From Parachlorella kessleri (taxonomy: Eukaryota > Chlorophyta > Trebouxiophyceae > Chlorellales > Chlorellaceae): a DNA stretch of 64,000 nucleotides. The notes beneath the pieces are model-generated. The model made no database searches and was not told where the DNA came from. It saw nothing but the letters and a program-made list of their open reading frames with translations. This document shows positions 22,641 through 36,200 of this stretch, one piece after another (the first letter of the stretch is position 1; each line of letters begins with the position of its first letter). The position numbers and the translations under genes are program-made. The DNA lies in the NCBI GenBank assembly GCA_001598975.1, contig BBXU01001205.1, positions 1-64,000 on the forward strand, in the 5' to 3' direction.

Positions 22641-25600
22641 ATGATGGCAAACTCTCAGCTCCAGGCTAGCCGGGATGAACTGTTGCGCCAGTGGGATAGT
22701 TGGGTTTTTGGAGTCGATGATGCCCTTACAGACCCGCATGGATTTGACTGGAGCAACCTTCAGGGCATATATGGCCAGCTGCTTGGACACCTAGGCCGTC
22801 TTTCGACTGCTGAGTCAGGAGATGGGGCCTTGTCGCCTGCGCTCCTGTGCAGGTAAGTCGCAAAGCTGCGAGCTCAAACAAAGGTGACGCAGGTTGTGGT
22901 TGAAGGCCGACCTACCTCTCTGCAAGCGCTTGTGTGCACTTGACCTTGCTTCCAGGATGGAATGGAGGCTGGACATGGCTGTGGCCAGCCTCGAGGCTCT
23001 GATGGTGGCCTTCCGCTGTGAGCCCAACGCGGGTGTGGAGTGGGCTATAACATCGTGCGTCGTCCTTCTTCAGTACGCCCTGCAGCTGCGGAACAACTCT
23101 TCTCAGACTGATCGGACCGGGCCAGCCGCAGCATACGCTTCCCTGCTCAGGCTCTGCCTTGTGGATTGCCCGGCATTGCTGGCGGCTGTGCCCCTGTGGG
23201 CCACCAGTCCCAACCTCTCAAGCTTCCCACACCATGTTGGAGATTGGGGAGCAGGCTCCTCAGGCGATCTGTTCCTGCGCAGATCGTTAGCGTTATGCCG
23301 AGTGGTGCTAGACAGGCTTGCTCAGGCAGGATACTTGGGGGACCTGCTGCCGCTGACAACAGCTGCTGACTGGGTGCTTTCCTGCTATAAGCTGGTGGCA
23401 TTTTGCGGCTCAATGCACATCCTGGGAGGTGCGTCTGAAGCTGGCAAGGCTTTTCCCGCTCTTGGCCTGCAGGGTGGACGGGGAATCAATCATGGAAAGA
23501 GCGCTGGAGGCCTAACTTGCAGCGTCTTTGCTGCTGCTGAACCCATCTTGCTGATACTGGGTTCAAAGTGCAGTGCTATTGCTGGTTGCGCCTGAGGTGT
23601 AGTAGAACCATGCATGGTCGGGGAGTACCTGCACCATTGACTTTGGATTGATGACTACCATACTCATGTGCTTGTGCTTGCAGAGGAGACGTGCCAACAG
23701 GCACTCTCCTCCATCATGAGGGCTGCCAACCAGCTGCTGAAAGCTGCTGCTGACGGAGCTGTTGGCGTTACAGAGTCCGTGTGGGGCGTCTTTGCCAGAG
23801 ATCTCAGCTGCCTGAGTCTCCATGCTCGGTTTCTTCTGACGGAGGCTGCAAAGCAGGATGCCATCGTAAGTCTCTGCAGTTGATTGCGCGCACTCCCCTT
23901 CATACGCTTGGCAACACGCCTGGGTTTAGATGGTGGCAGTTATCATGCTTAAGTAGCCTGGATGCCTAGCCTAACAATCATATTGTAGTTCCTCTTCAAT
24001 ATGATTGGGTTGAATATCCTTTGCATGACCTTGTATATACTACATATCTTAACCTTGCTGTTCTTGCAGGCCGACCTAGCATGCACTACTATTCCGAGTG
24101 CATGGGAGGTTGTGGCGCTGCTGCTGCAGCTGCCGGATGCCTACAAAGCCGTGTACCCTTGCTTTGTCAAGACCCTGTTACATCACAGCGCTGCACGAGG
24201 TGCGCCTACACACGTCACTCACACCAGTTTCGCCCTTTGTGATTGGAGAGCTTGGTGCGAGGTAGCAGTGCATTACAGGTGATGTGGTGGTGACCAATGG
24301 GCTGGCAGGTTAAAAAGCGAAGCATGCCTCAACAGTCTTTTTACATTCTGACAAGGATGGATTGCTCCCATGTGTACAGTCGGTCTGGGTTGTTGGCCAT
24401 CAGAAATGCATGCATGAAGTGCAGCATGCACAGCAAGCACTATCCATTGCAGTCACGTAGCCTTTGCTTGTCATGGCCTTGTGTAGACAGCTGGACAGCC
24501 TTCCTAGAGCAGCTTGGCACGCTGATGTGTGCGTCCTGCTCCGGGACTTCGACTATCGGTGCAGTCAGCAACAAGCAGGCCCGTAGAGGGCTGTCCCTGA
24601 CTCTGATAAGCCTTTGGGAGGGCTGCAGCCTGCTTCATGGCAGTCTACTGCATGATTTGAAAGGCCCGCATGCAGTGGACCCGCTTGCGGCGCAGTGGGC
24701 AGAGCAGCTGGGCATGGCCGCTGCGGAACGTTGCCTGGGCATCATGGAGGGCGCAGCAGGGTGGGATGACGAGGCGTGGCGCGATCGAGGCAGGCTGCTG
24801 CGGTCCTGCGCAAGTGCTTATGAGGACTACCTAAGTGGCATCTCCTGGTAAGGCTGTTGCTGGCCATGCTTTGCATCCCTCTAGTACATTGTGGATCGTC
24901 CACTGCCGGGATGACTGCTTTCTGGCTGCCTGCTTGATGCAAGACATTGCATGGAACAATGGGCTGGCTGCCAGCACAGCGTGCACATGCTTTTCCTGCT
25001 CCTTTGCAAGGCAGAAGAATCGTTGGAGTTGGGGGCGGGTCTTGTGCTGGGTCTTCCCCATGCATGGCCATGCACCACGTTAGCCGGAACATAGACATTG
25101 ATGGAGGAAGGAGAGGCTTGACATTCCAGTCCTTGATGACTCACCATCGTGCCACCTGACGACCTGCAGGAGCTGTCAGGACGTCATGTGGCCTGCATTG
25201 GCCATGTTTACGTCTGCCAGCCGCGCCGGCCAGGCGTCAGCCCGCATACCAGGCAGGCAGGCGGTGGCAGCAGTGACATCTGCCGCCGCGCTGGCAGAGC
25301 ATACCCTGCGACTAGCAGGGCGCATCCCGCTGTGGTATTGGGCTGAGGACCATAGTGTGGATGATATTGCTGGGACTTTTCCCAACGACCAGCTGCAGCC
25401 ATGGTTCCTTTGCAGCACTGCAGCTGTTTTGGCTGGCAGGTGGTTGGAACAGCGGTTGCCTGCTCGGCGTGGCGGCCCAATACCGGTCATGCTGGTCAGT
25501 GTGCTGGAAACGGGTGCGGCGCCGGGGTTCTTCAAGTCCCTGTTAAGCATAATAGCCACCCAGGTGGGTCCTATGGCTGCTGAGCTGTAACAGTGCAAAG

Positions 25601-28600
25601 GTACGCATGTTGAGCTGCACTGTTGTGGGCATTTTCCCACTATGTTGTGGTCAGCTTCTGGGCTGCCGTAACTGCCACCTCTAGGCACCCGTGTGACATT
25701 GCATTTCTGCGGTGTTTTCTCACTTAGCTACTAGCTAGTGCTGAAGACCTTCACCCTGTGACACACCCTTGACCTGATTGCCTCAGTTGCTTTTTTTGAG
25801 GCTATGCCACCTGCTGCCTGCAGCGCAAGGTGGTTCGCAAGTGGGCCGGAGCCTTGTCTGGTGATCCAGTTGCCGAGGGAGAGGAGCGTCACACCGTGCG
25901 ATTTCTACTTAACCTGGCGAGACTGGTGACTCATACGTCACAGGCAGCGCTGGCGCTTGCACCCAGACCTTCTGACCCTCAGCAGGGGCACTTCACCTCC
26001 CGAAGGTAAGCAGGCTTGCTGCCACTTGTAAGCTGACGCCAGTCCGTACCCAGCACAAGGGAAATGTTGACTCCATTTTACACTCTGTGTCGACTCCATG
26101 TTGACTCCAAGGGAAATGTTAACAACGAGTGGGACGCTCCCTCAGCATGCTCGGTACCACGACGTGTCTCATGGGATGGCGTCTAGCCTGGGTCCCATGG
26201 CATACCAGGGAGTCCCACGCCTCCCTGTACCATAGGGTTTGGTGCTTGATCTGCAAAGTACTCCATCTCCTTACGTAAAGATATGGAGATGCTCCCTTGC
26301 ATTAGTGACAGCCCTTTGATTCGGCCTCGCCATGGAGGTTGCCTCCACCTGTTCTCTTTTCACGTCCGCGAAGGTGTCTTGAGAGTCTGGCGGCGGTTGC
26401 TTTGGGGGCGATGCATACTCTGAAGCCCCTGCTGGCCCCCTACGAGCACTGGGCCTGGCAGCAAGGCTCACGCACCTGGCCTAAGCCGTTCTACGCCGCT
26501 CTTGCTGGCGTTCTGATGCACGCCTGGAGTCGGTCCAGCACCACAAAAGGTGGCGCACAGGCATTGCTTTTGGGGGCAGCGCCGCTGCTGCAAGGGCCTG
26601 GCAAGTTGGGCCAGGTGGGTGGAGGGTTGGAGGCTGGGAGCGTCAAGGGTAGCAACAAGAAATGGCAGGTCTCTGCGCTGCGCGTTGTATTGTGGAACGA
26701 TACGTCAGGCTATGTACGTTCCCTGGGCGGTGCGTATGGGACAATGGGTGTGCAACACAACCTGCCCTACCACACACTCCAGCACACTGCCTTTCACGAA
26801 CATACACCTGCTGATGCCGAGTAAGTAAGGTGGGAGCAAGACGAGGCTTCGCTCCCTGGTGGCATTTGGCCGGGATGTGATGCACCCTGCACTGGTGCAT
26901 AACCATGCAACGAGCACCCCTTGCCCGTGCTGTGTTGAAGGGAGCAGCGGAGCTAGTCAGAGACCAAGCCTCTTGGATGGCGGGGTTCTGCAATGTGACG
27001 AACATCAAGCTTGATGGGCAGCATCACCCTGGCTTGCTGCTTGCAGCAATTCAGGGTGGCTTGCTGCGGTCGCTCGCAGGATGGGCCCAGCACACGTGCC
27101 AGCAAATAGAAAAAGGCGAGGTGCGATGGCAAGGGGTAGTGTGTGAGCCTTCGATTGCATACTTCTGTCGGTAAACACGCTCAGCGAGGCTTCAACCAGC
27201 TACGCAACCGGGCCCTAAAACAGTCATCGGGAGCTGTCGTGCTGGTTGTGCATGCCACTCTTGTCTTTGGAAAAAGCATCACATGCCTGAACTTGCAGCC
27301 CTAAAGGTACCTGGCACCCCTTGGCAACAGAACCCAACCTTGGGAACATGTGAGAAAGCCTTGTAAAGTAGGTTGTCGGCGCCAATGGGCTCTTGCATCT
27401 GCATGGCGGCGCCTCATCTTACCACTCTTGGCCACCATGCAGGCAGAAGTGGCTGCCTCAATGTTGAAGGTATTGGACCTGCTCTTCGCACAATGTTGCC
27501 AGGTCAGGTGACGCTCTTCAATGGCCAAAGCATCAACAGACTGAGTGTTTGCAATGTGACGGTGCTGCGAGCTTTTGGTTGCATGACACTGTAGCGACTG
27601 TGGGGGTTGAGAAGGGCGCCTCTAACTGGCTGTCCTCCTCCCATGTGCAAGAGGTGACTGAAGCTGGGTGATTGTTTTCATATCTGTTCCTTAGCAACAA
27701 GTCAGTGTCTTCATAAGATGGCGGCACCGCATTGTGTCAACCACAATTGCTGACAGGAGCTGGATGCGCGTGTGGGCGGGCAGAGCTGTCGCCACCGCAA
27801 TAATCGGTTGCTGAACACCTACAACCTAGGGCAGACCGGAGACATGGACAGAATGACGCACCGGCAGTTGGCTGGCCTGAGAACCGCTCTCAGCGCCGCA
27901 TGGGAGGTCCGTAGCCGAGAGTTGGTACCCCAGATGGAGTCTGCGGCCGCCTGGGGCACCAGGTACTTGGTGGTCTGGAGCAGCGGAGGCGGTAACAGCA
28001 GCAGCGGCCAGAGCAGCAGCGTCTGCGGCGAAGGCATTGGCGGCAAGGGCAACAGCAGCGGCGGCGAGGCCAGCGGCAGCGGGGACGGTGGGACAGTATC
28101 GCCGCCCGGGTCACCACCGAGCCTGGCAGCGCACAGTACCGCTGAGGATGCAGCTGTAGCAGCAGTCAGCTTGCAGCCGTCGGTAACAGGACAGCGGGCC
28201 AGCCCGGGCGCTGCTAGCCCAACAGTACAAACAGGGCTCACAGGGTGCACGGCAGATGGAGCCTGTCTGAGCCCCACAACAGTCGCTCCTGGCGGCAGGG
28301 ATCAGCAGCAAGGCGGCCTAGCACAGCAGCAGCCCGCGGAGGGCCAGCAGCAGCCATGGTTCTTTCATGAAAGCGCTGTGTCGCCCCACGTTTGCCCTCT
28401 GGGGCAGGTGCAAAGAGAGCTGGCGCTTGGCGGCCTCGTCTGTGCCCACGCGGCCTGCCCCAACTTCAGTGGACACACCGAGGCGGCACTGCCTTTGCAG
28501 AGGTGTGCTGGCTGCAGAGTTGCTAGCTACTGCAGGTAAGCTTAAGGTGACATGCTTTACCAGCCCGTGAGGAGGGATGTGGAGGGTGGCTTCCAACACT

Positions 28601-29620
28601 GGGTGTGCTTTGATGATTGATGACTGTTGTGCCTGTTCTTCCAGGCCGCTTAACAAACCAGGCTGTGAGAGCTGCTTGGCAATTCTGCGTGTAGCCCACA
28701 TATGCTGCGCTTTCAATGCTGTGGAGGAAAATGTCAACCGCATTAAAGGGGCAACACCTCATTGATGAGATGTTGACTTTTATGAAAACCATGGCTCCAT
28801 GCCAATGGCCGGTGTGGCTCTGATGGTTCATATTAACTCTTAGTTTCGTGATGTTGAGATGTTGGTCTGGGGCACAGGCATGCTTCAACTTCCACAAGCT
28901 GGGTGATGACAGCGGCATGGGTGAACGTCACCTTCACACGCACAATATATGTTGCTGTCATCACCCAGCTTGCAAGACAATTGTGCAAGTAAAGCACGCC
29001 ATTGCCCAGACGTACATCTCAGCATCACAGAAGCAAGAGTAGACAAACACCAGCAGAGTCACGCGGGCTTTGGGCATCAAGTCCATCGTCTTCACAAAAC
29101 TCAATATCTCATCAATGAGAAGAAGGCCTTCGTTGTGGTTCACATGTCCCGGCCACAGCATTGAAGCTGCAGCATATGTGGTCTGCAGGCACAATTGCCA
29201 AGCAGCTTCAAGATGTGGTTTTTCTGGCGTCCTGCAGGCTATTTCAGCATAGCATTGCACAGCATATACGGTTTTGATTGTTGATACAGTGCTGCACTAC
29301 CGTGATAGTGCATGCGCAGTTGCTGATGGCCCAGGCCCATCCTTGTCTGCAGAGGCTTGAAGGCAAGGCCAGGATTCCTGTGTACAATCTGCACTGGGTC
29401 ATGAAGAGTGCATCACGGGTATGACCTGGGCGCTTGCAAGGTATGGGTGACCCTCCCTTGCCTCCTCCTTGTGTGCAGCCCTTCCTGTGCCAAGGACGAC
29501 TGGAGCCGGCACCGCGCCGCCTGCAATGCCTTCCGCCGCATGAGGAGAAGGCAGGCCAGCGTGCAGCCGGCCTGGAATCTGAGGCGCCAGCAGCGTAAGG
29601 GCAGGGAGCACTGCGTGTGA
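22641..29620 (+). CDS. MYND-finger family protein, copy 4 (intact, about 1111 aa)
   Basis: Exons: 22641-22852, 22956-23428, 23684-23865, 24070-24199, 24487-24847, 25170-25563, 25824-26005, 26374-26614, 26941-27120, 27443-27502, 27757-28535 and 29479-29620. They total 3336 bases and stay open to TGA at 29618-29620. Intron phases match copies 2, 3 and 6. The N-terminus has eight extra residues (SQLQASRD) before the shared ELLRQWD. Exon 6 has the family block RIPGRQAVAAV. The linker is Ser/Gly-rich, then Gln-rich. The finger reads CAHAAC, CAGC, YCSPSC, DDW, H, C. Intron 11 is 943 bases against about 450-480 in copies 1-3; the excess is a long inverted repeat (separate entry). The tail after the finger is basic (RRMRRRQ). 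Function unknown beyond the interaction finger. Confidence 0.85.
28643..29236. repeat. Long imperfect inverted repeat inserted in intron 11 of copy 4
   Basis: A left arm of about 270 bases (28643-28913) is mirrored by a right arm of about 280 bases (28954-29236) around a 40-base loop. The innermost 19 base pairs (28895-28913 with 28954-28972) are perfect, starting CAAGCTGGGTGATGAC. Farther out, blocks such as CTCATTGATGAGAT, CACATATGCTGC and GCTGCTTGGCAATT recur in inverted order. Copies 1-3 lack it. A transcript of this intron would fold into a very long hairpin. It may be a foldback mobile element, or a precursor of small RNAs such as the long intronic hairpins described in Chlamydomonas. 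Confidence 0.8.
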
Positions 29621-30208
29621 GAGGTCGGCCAGGTGCAAGGAAGCACCACAGAAGCACCCCTATCACAGTAGACTTGGCCCTGTGTGCCTCTGGTACTGGA
29701 TTTCGAGTCTGTCATCATCGCGGCGGTAGAGATAATGCAGTGGTTGTTGCTTCAAATAGTGACGTGAGAGGGGGTGGGTCAGGGGTGGGCCACCATACGG
29801 GTTGAGCCTAGCAGTAAAGGAAACCTGAGTCAGCTGAGCTTGGCAAAGTCATCTATCTAGGGTTCAGTCGTTCCCTCAAGCAGCTCAAGTCGTTCCCTCA
29901 GGCAGTATGTTGTGGGTTATATTGTGCAGTGCTGCCTGTCACTGTGTTCTAGCTCGCTTGGTTGTGGGTCACACCGCGCAGCAATCCCAGGCTGCCCTGA
30001 ACAACACCAACTACATCACAGGAATATATAAGCAATGTGAAACTGAACAATTATGTGTGGAAAAGCAAATATCACCCACAAGGACAACGTTGCCTCATCC
30101 AACTGAAAAAGCCACCATGCCATCATCATGATGCCACCCTCAGTTGCTGGTTGCTTAGTGAACATCTTCGCTCCGCTGCCCTTGAGCCTCAAGACACCCC
30201 CGGGTTGG
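29621..30208. other. Tail-to-tail junction between copies 4 (+) and 5 (-)
   Basis: No gene is seen in these 588 bases. The left part is 3' flank of copy 4, related to the flank of copies 2 and 3. The orientation of the family switches here. Confidence 0.55.
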
Positions 30209-33200
30209 CTAACTCCTGTGTCGGAAGGCCAAGCAGGCCGGGCGATGCCGGCGCCAGTCCTGCCTTGCACAAGCCGTGCTGCAGGGCAAAGGGTGTGTCT
30301 CATGGTTGTTTCTAGTTGTGCTATGCAGCTGCCGCCCAGCTACCATGGCCAGACCCACAGCAGACACCGGTTCCTACCCACTAAGCGACTGGGATGTGCG
30401 CGTCCCTAGCATGTGATGAGCCGACTGCTTCAATACCACGCCCTAGCACTGCTGGCTCACCTGCAGTACGCGACCACCCGGCAACCACCACACCGCTGGA
30501 GCGGCAGTGCCGACTCGCTGGGCCCTTCAAAGTTGGAGCAGGCCGGGTGGGCACAAAGCAAACCCCCCACTGCTAGCTCGGTTTTGTAACTGCCCCAGGG
30601 GACAGCTCCTAGGTACGGCAGGATGACCCTCTGACACCCTGGATGGTGTATGCTGCGGCTGCTGCTGCCCGGATTGTGGGGGGCACCCTACTGCTGCTAT
30701 GCCATTCCGGCTGCTGCTGCTGCTGCTGCTTCTACGCTGCCCAGTGTGTCCCGCATCACTGCGGTCGGCCCAGGTCACCACATACTGGCTGGCCCGAGCG
30801 GCCACAGTTTCCATCGCAGGCAGCAGCCTCTTCCTCCGAGCCAGCCACAAGTCGGCCAGGTATGTTCCAGGATCTGCCGATAGCTGTCGTTCCTTCGAGG
30901 CCTTCATGGTAGTGCGCCTCTCAGCCTCTTCAAAGCCTTCTGTCAGCTGCTTATTCAAACTCACAAAGCCTGGGCTAGCTCCATATCGGCCCAACTCCTG
31001 GCACCAGTTGGGGTGTCTGACTTTGAGCATGACAGCTCAGCCACAGCACGTGGTGGTATGCGGCACAACTGTGTGATGTGTGATTGCCCTGGAGGTGATA
31101 AAATTTCAGGTAAGGAGGTCGCCTCAGCGGACCGCTGAGTGCGGTTGTGCGCCCCCCAGCCTGACTGCCGTGCAACCTTCATGCACAAGCCCATTGTAAC
31201 ACACTTACAGATGGATTGCAGAAACACTGCTAACGCACGTGTGCATGACCATCCCTCTGACATCAGTCACACCTTGCAGGTGGTTGCGAACACGGTGCCC
31301 ACTGTACTCAACACCTCGTCATCAGGCTGCACAGCCGGCATGCACACGGCCTCCCGTAGGGATTTAGACACGAACACGTGGGTGCAGGGGTGGTATATAT
31401 GCAAGTATACCCAGATCCATGGCAGGTGTCATCTCACTGTGCACATGCAAGTTGAGTCCTGCGCACAAGCAGCTGTACCATTTCCCACCTGCTGAACCCA
31501 GCGGCCTGCCAGATGCGCTTGCACTTGGGAACGAGGGCAGCTCTACATGCATGCGAGCCACCCTAGCCTGGCTGACACACTTGAACACCAACACTACTTC
31601 CCCAGTGTCTGGTGACTCATAGCAGCGCGCCCAGCAGCACCTCGTGACTTCCAGGACACGTACTCCTGATGAGTCCATCCCACCATGGTGGAATGCTTGT
31701 GTGCATCTACAGCAGGCCTGTAGCTTCCCACCCCCGCCTCGCTGACTTTCGACCAGAGACTCAACCAAGGTAAATACACAAATATCTAATATACCAGCCT
31801 CACCTCGAGCCCCTCCAGGCATGCCTGTTGCGCCCAGGCCGCCAGCGAACCCACCAGCCCGCCTTGCAGCGCCGCAAGGAGAAGGTACCAAGGCTCCTGC
31901 TGCCCAGTCCCGGCTTTAGACAGGGTGGAGATAAATTCCACCCACATGTCCCTTCTAGGACTGTCCATAGCATCTCTCTGCATGGAAGCCAGGGCAAGAG
32001 GCAAGTTCACAAAGAAGATTAGTGCCACGTGCTCCCTAAAGTCCAGCACAGCTGGCAGACTAGCTTGGGTTGGAAAGCTCCAGTACTGAGCATCCGAACC
32101 TGCCACCCATTGGACCTCGGCTGACACAGCAGACTGGGTCGCTGCTCAAGGCGCGAGAGGGTGACGAAGGTGTGAGACTCCGCCCACAGAAAAGCACTCT
32201 TCTCTACCACTCCTGCCGGCATTTGCGAGGATGGAGATCCCTGGCACATCAAAGCTGGCTCATCATCCATTGACTTCTACTCGGTGCGCCCCGCCCGAGC
32301 TTCCCAGCTCCTCCTCCGCAAGCGGGAGCTTACCATGTCCATGCCTCTCGCTTTTGACAGCAGTATCCCTGCCGCCGCAACTGCCGCATGGGTACGGGCA
32401 TCTTGGCGGCGAGCCAGGGCACGTAGTATTGTGATGGCCAGCTGGGCTCGAAGCGTGAGGTGCCTGGCCATGGGCAGGTGGTGCCAGGCCCATCGCTCAT
32501 ATGCTTCTAGCGATTGGTGGAGGACGAGGGTGGTCGTCAGTGCCACAGTCGCCACGCTCTCAATACACCTGCGCCACAGGCAGTACCGTGTGATTATGGG
32601 GAACATGGCGTCATGGTGGGTAGGACACGATGTGCAATGGACACTTCTCCAATCTGTCGGGTATAAAACTGCTTGACAAGGGCAGGGCGAATGCCACCTT
32701 GGAGGGTGTGAACTTGCATCATGGGCATGGTCAGGTAGCGGTACTGGGTACACTGTTGGCCCAGGATATGTTACTTCAAGGGCAAGCCCCACAACATGCG
32801 GCAAGTAGGGAACGGCATATCCGAACTCTCCTGGCATTCCTCCTCACCGTTTGCCTGTCAAACCAACCAGCTGCTGGCCTGCCAGTCTAGGCTCCAGCGT
32901 AAGGGCCCCTCCAGCGGCCTCCAGTGTCACAGCCTCCATGCCTTCGAGGAGAAAATGGGCGGGGCGCTGGCTTTGGTCGCTGCCTGGGTCGTTAGGCACT
33001 GCCGCTAGTACTGCTGCCCACTTGAACAGCACCTTCCGCTGCAAACACAGCGGAAGACTCATTAAATGTGGCTTCCAAGTTGTGGTAATCTACTAGATTC
33101 TTGACCTCCCTGGGCATGTGCCTGCCGAGCATCCTGATGCACCGCATACGGGGAACCACACACTCACTTGCAGCACTAGCCAGCGCACCACTGCATACCT

Positions 33201-36200
33201 GTTAGCATCAGTAGCATGCCAAAACGCCTCCACCCTGACAGAAGTGCCCCGACCACAAAAGCCCCCTTGAGCGCAGAGACAGTCGCTGCGGCTAGCCACC
33301 AGGCATTGCACCTCACATAAACGACCCTTCAAGGCATTGTCTGAGGAAATATGTCATCATGGGGCTGTCAATTGCTGTGCCGCCTACCTGGGTGGCCAGC
33401 AGGCCCAGCAGCGATTTGAAGGTGCCCAGCACGGCTCCCTCCTCTGCCAGGCTAATGAGAAAAGCAGGCTCCTGCCCACAGGGCCGCGCCGGCAGCCTCT
33501 GCCCAAGCCATCTGGCCGCAACGACGGCGAGGGCGTAGCACAAGGTCCAGGGCTGCTCCGGTTCCTTACCAGAGCCAGCCTTCCCAATGTCCGCGTCGTC
33601 GCACCAGTATGACAGTGGATGTCGTGCTGCCAGCCGCAGGCCCTGTTCACAAATGGCAACAGCTGTCATCACGGCTGCTACCGCCTGCCTGCCAGGGATG
33701 CGCGATGAGGGCGGGGAGGAGCGACTGATGGCTGCAAAGGTTGAGAAGGCAGGCCGCAGTAAGTTCTCCTTTCCCTGCACGCTAACATGCAAGCTACGCT
33801 GAAATCCAAAACAGCATGCTAGGTACACACCAGCTGCTTTTCCTCCCTGTATTCACTAAAAACAAACCATGAGGGTGCGTGCCTACACACCATCAGTCAT
33901 GGGCAGCGCCGCTACCAGTCGACTGTCATGCTACACATATTCCGGCATTAGACCTTGCTGCAAGCTGCAGTTGCGCTGCTTCAGAGCACTTTGCGAGAAG
34001 CCTACCAGTCGCCTCCAGAGAGGAAGTTCGAGGCAGCGGCGCAGCAGTTGCTGAGGACGGCACCTCGAAAAGAGCATACGCCATCGCCCCACTGTCCGGC
34101 CGCATCAGCAATGTCCAAGCACTGCCCTGCGGCTGCCAGGCCGGCACTTTCCGCCCACTGCGCAGCCAGCGGCTCTTTTGCGCTTACGGTCTTGAAGCCA
34201 AGCAGCAGGGCGGCATGCAGCCTGCTGCAGGCTTCCTAATGGCGGGTAAGTTCTATACAGTGATCTATGGAGCCCTCAGTGCTTGCTGCTGAGTCGGAAA
34301 CACAAGCGGCGGCCGCTGCATTTACGGTCTTGCCAAACCACCCCAGGAAATCTTGCCAATGGTCTGCACACATCACCCAAACGCAGGAGGTTCCCTCCTG
34401 GCCATCTGCACAGGATGAGAAGATGCACTGGAAGGCTGGAAGCCGCCTGCGAGCAACGTTATGTAGCACCAGAACTGTCTGTCGCAGTCAGTATGCACAG
34501 TCAGTATGCATCGACGCTTGAGCATCACAGACCTCGTGCCTGGGGGATGGCAGAGAGTACAGAAAGGAAGAAAGGATGCACTCTCTCCTTGGCACGCGGC
34601 AGCTCCAGCAGAAGTGTCAACTTTTCCCAGTCAGTCCTCATCACCTGAGCCTGTAAGGACAGCACTAAGTAGCCCCATAACCCCAATGCCCCATCCGGCT
34701 TAGTATGCAGCACCACATGCAGTCCCATAGTTGAGGCATTCTGGTAGTCAGTCTAGACGTGGCCAGGCCAGCGCAAGATGGTCACAATGGTAGGTGTCAA
34801 CAAAAGACACTAGCCTAGTCCACAGCGTATGCCACACTGCTGCTACTGTCATCATGCCCCACGAGAGGCAAACCACTACCCAGGACGTACTGAGCCAGGC
34901 AGAGCTGCCCACTGCAAAACCAGGGTTTGCACTTTGCGCACTTCGGGTTCATTAATGGTGGCAGGCAGTACAAACAGATAGGAGGTACGGTTTGACTTTG
35001 CTGACAAGCTGACAAACACGCAAGGCGCAGCTATGCTCTGGGTCTTGCGCGAGTTGATCCAGTAAAGTCTCACCCCCTTGGATTGATTTGGGGTGTGGGG
35101 CCTCACCTGATGCGGAGCAGCAGCGCCTAACAAGATAAAGAACAGAAGCTGCTGTGGGAGGTTGGGTTGCGCAGCTAAGGTGTCCCAGACTTCAGCCTTT
35201 GCGTCCTGCTTGTCGGCCAAGAGCAGCACCATGCGGCTGGCTCCCAGGAGTGGCTTGAGCACGTCACTTGTGTCACCCGCTGCAGAAGCACTTGTGAGGG
35301 CAATGAGGACTGTCATGGTTGACATACGACAAGGAGGCACTCAGCGCTGTATGCAGGGCTGCATGCAAGTCTCAAGCGGAACACCAGCATACCGACCAGC
35401 ATACCAACCCCACACTAAGTCAGGTTGCCGTCATATCATTGGCCTTCATCTTGCTCCTTTGCAGGGAGTCATGGCTGGACGGCGTGCCAGACGCGAACTG
35501 ACCGCACCTGTCAGGATGCTCTTAAGGACGCCGCCTGACACTGCACTATAGCAGCCCGCCACTTGGCCTGCCATTTCCACCGCGCCCAGGAAGCACCCCG
35601 TATGTAAAGCTCGGTGAAAGAGTGCGACCGCAAGCCACAGCGCGTTATTAAGGTACAGCTGGGGCTTGGAGGGCACATAGCCCTCTGACGCCGCAGCCTG
35701 CCTGTTGCTCAGGGCAGCTGCCAGCGCTGCAGGGAGTTCTACAAGGCTAAGGCGCGGCAAGTGGCTGAAAGTCGGTGATAAGGGGCAGGACGTTTGAAAT
35801 AGCGAGACTTCTTGGGCATCCAGCACAAGCTTGAGCAAGAGGGTGTGCTGAATGACTGCCAACTCCATCTCAAGGCTGGGCCGCTCTTGAAAGGCTTGCA
35901 CCAGCTCTTGCAAGAGGTACACGGACCCGTCGATGTAACGCTGGATCCTGCCAAGCAGCACGACCCAGTCGCAGACTGGGTTGGTGGTCAACGACGCCAT
36001 CTCAGGCTCGCACCCCTCCCTGACATGGCCGGCAACATAAAGATGTTGTCCACCCGCATCGTGAATTATAGAGAGGTCGTTCTACCCCTAACCTGTTCCA
36101 AAAGCCAGGGGTAAGGCTAGTACATGATCCGTTGCGCTCAGCCTGTATTAAAGACTCCAGCATAAGCCGCAGTTCGCTGCTGAGGCCGTTCAGGGACTTC

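Noticed and set aside
31139..31495. Short frames in the copy 5 region on the + strand
   Set aside because: They cross introns and exons of a pseudogene on the other strand and resemble nothing.
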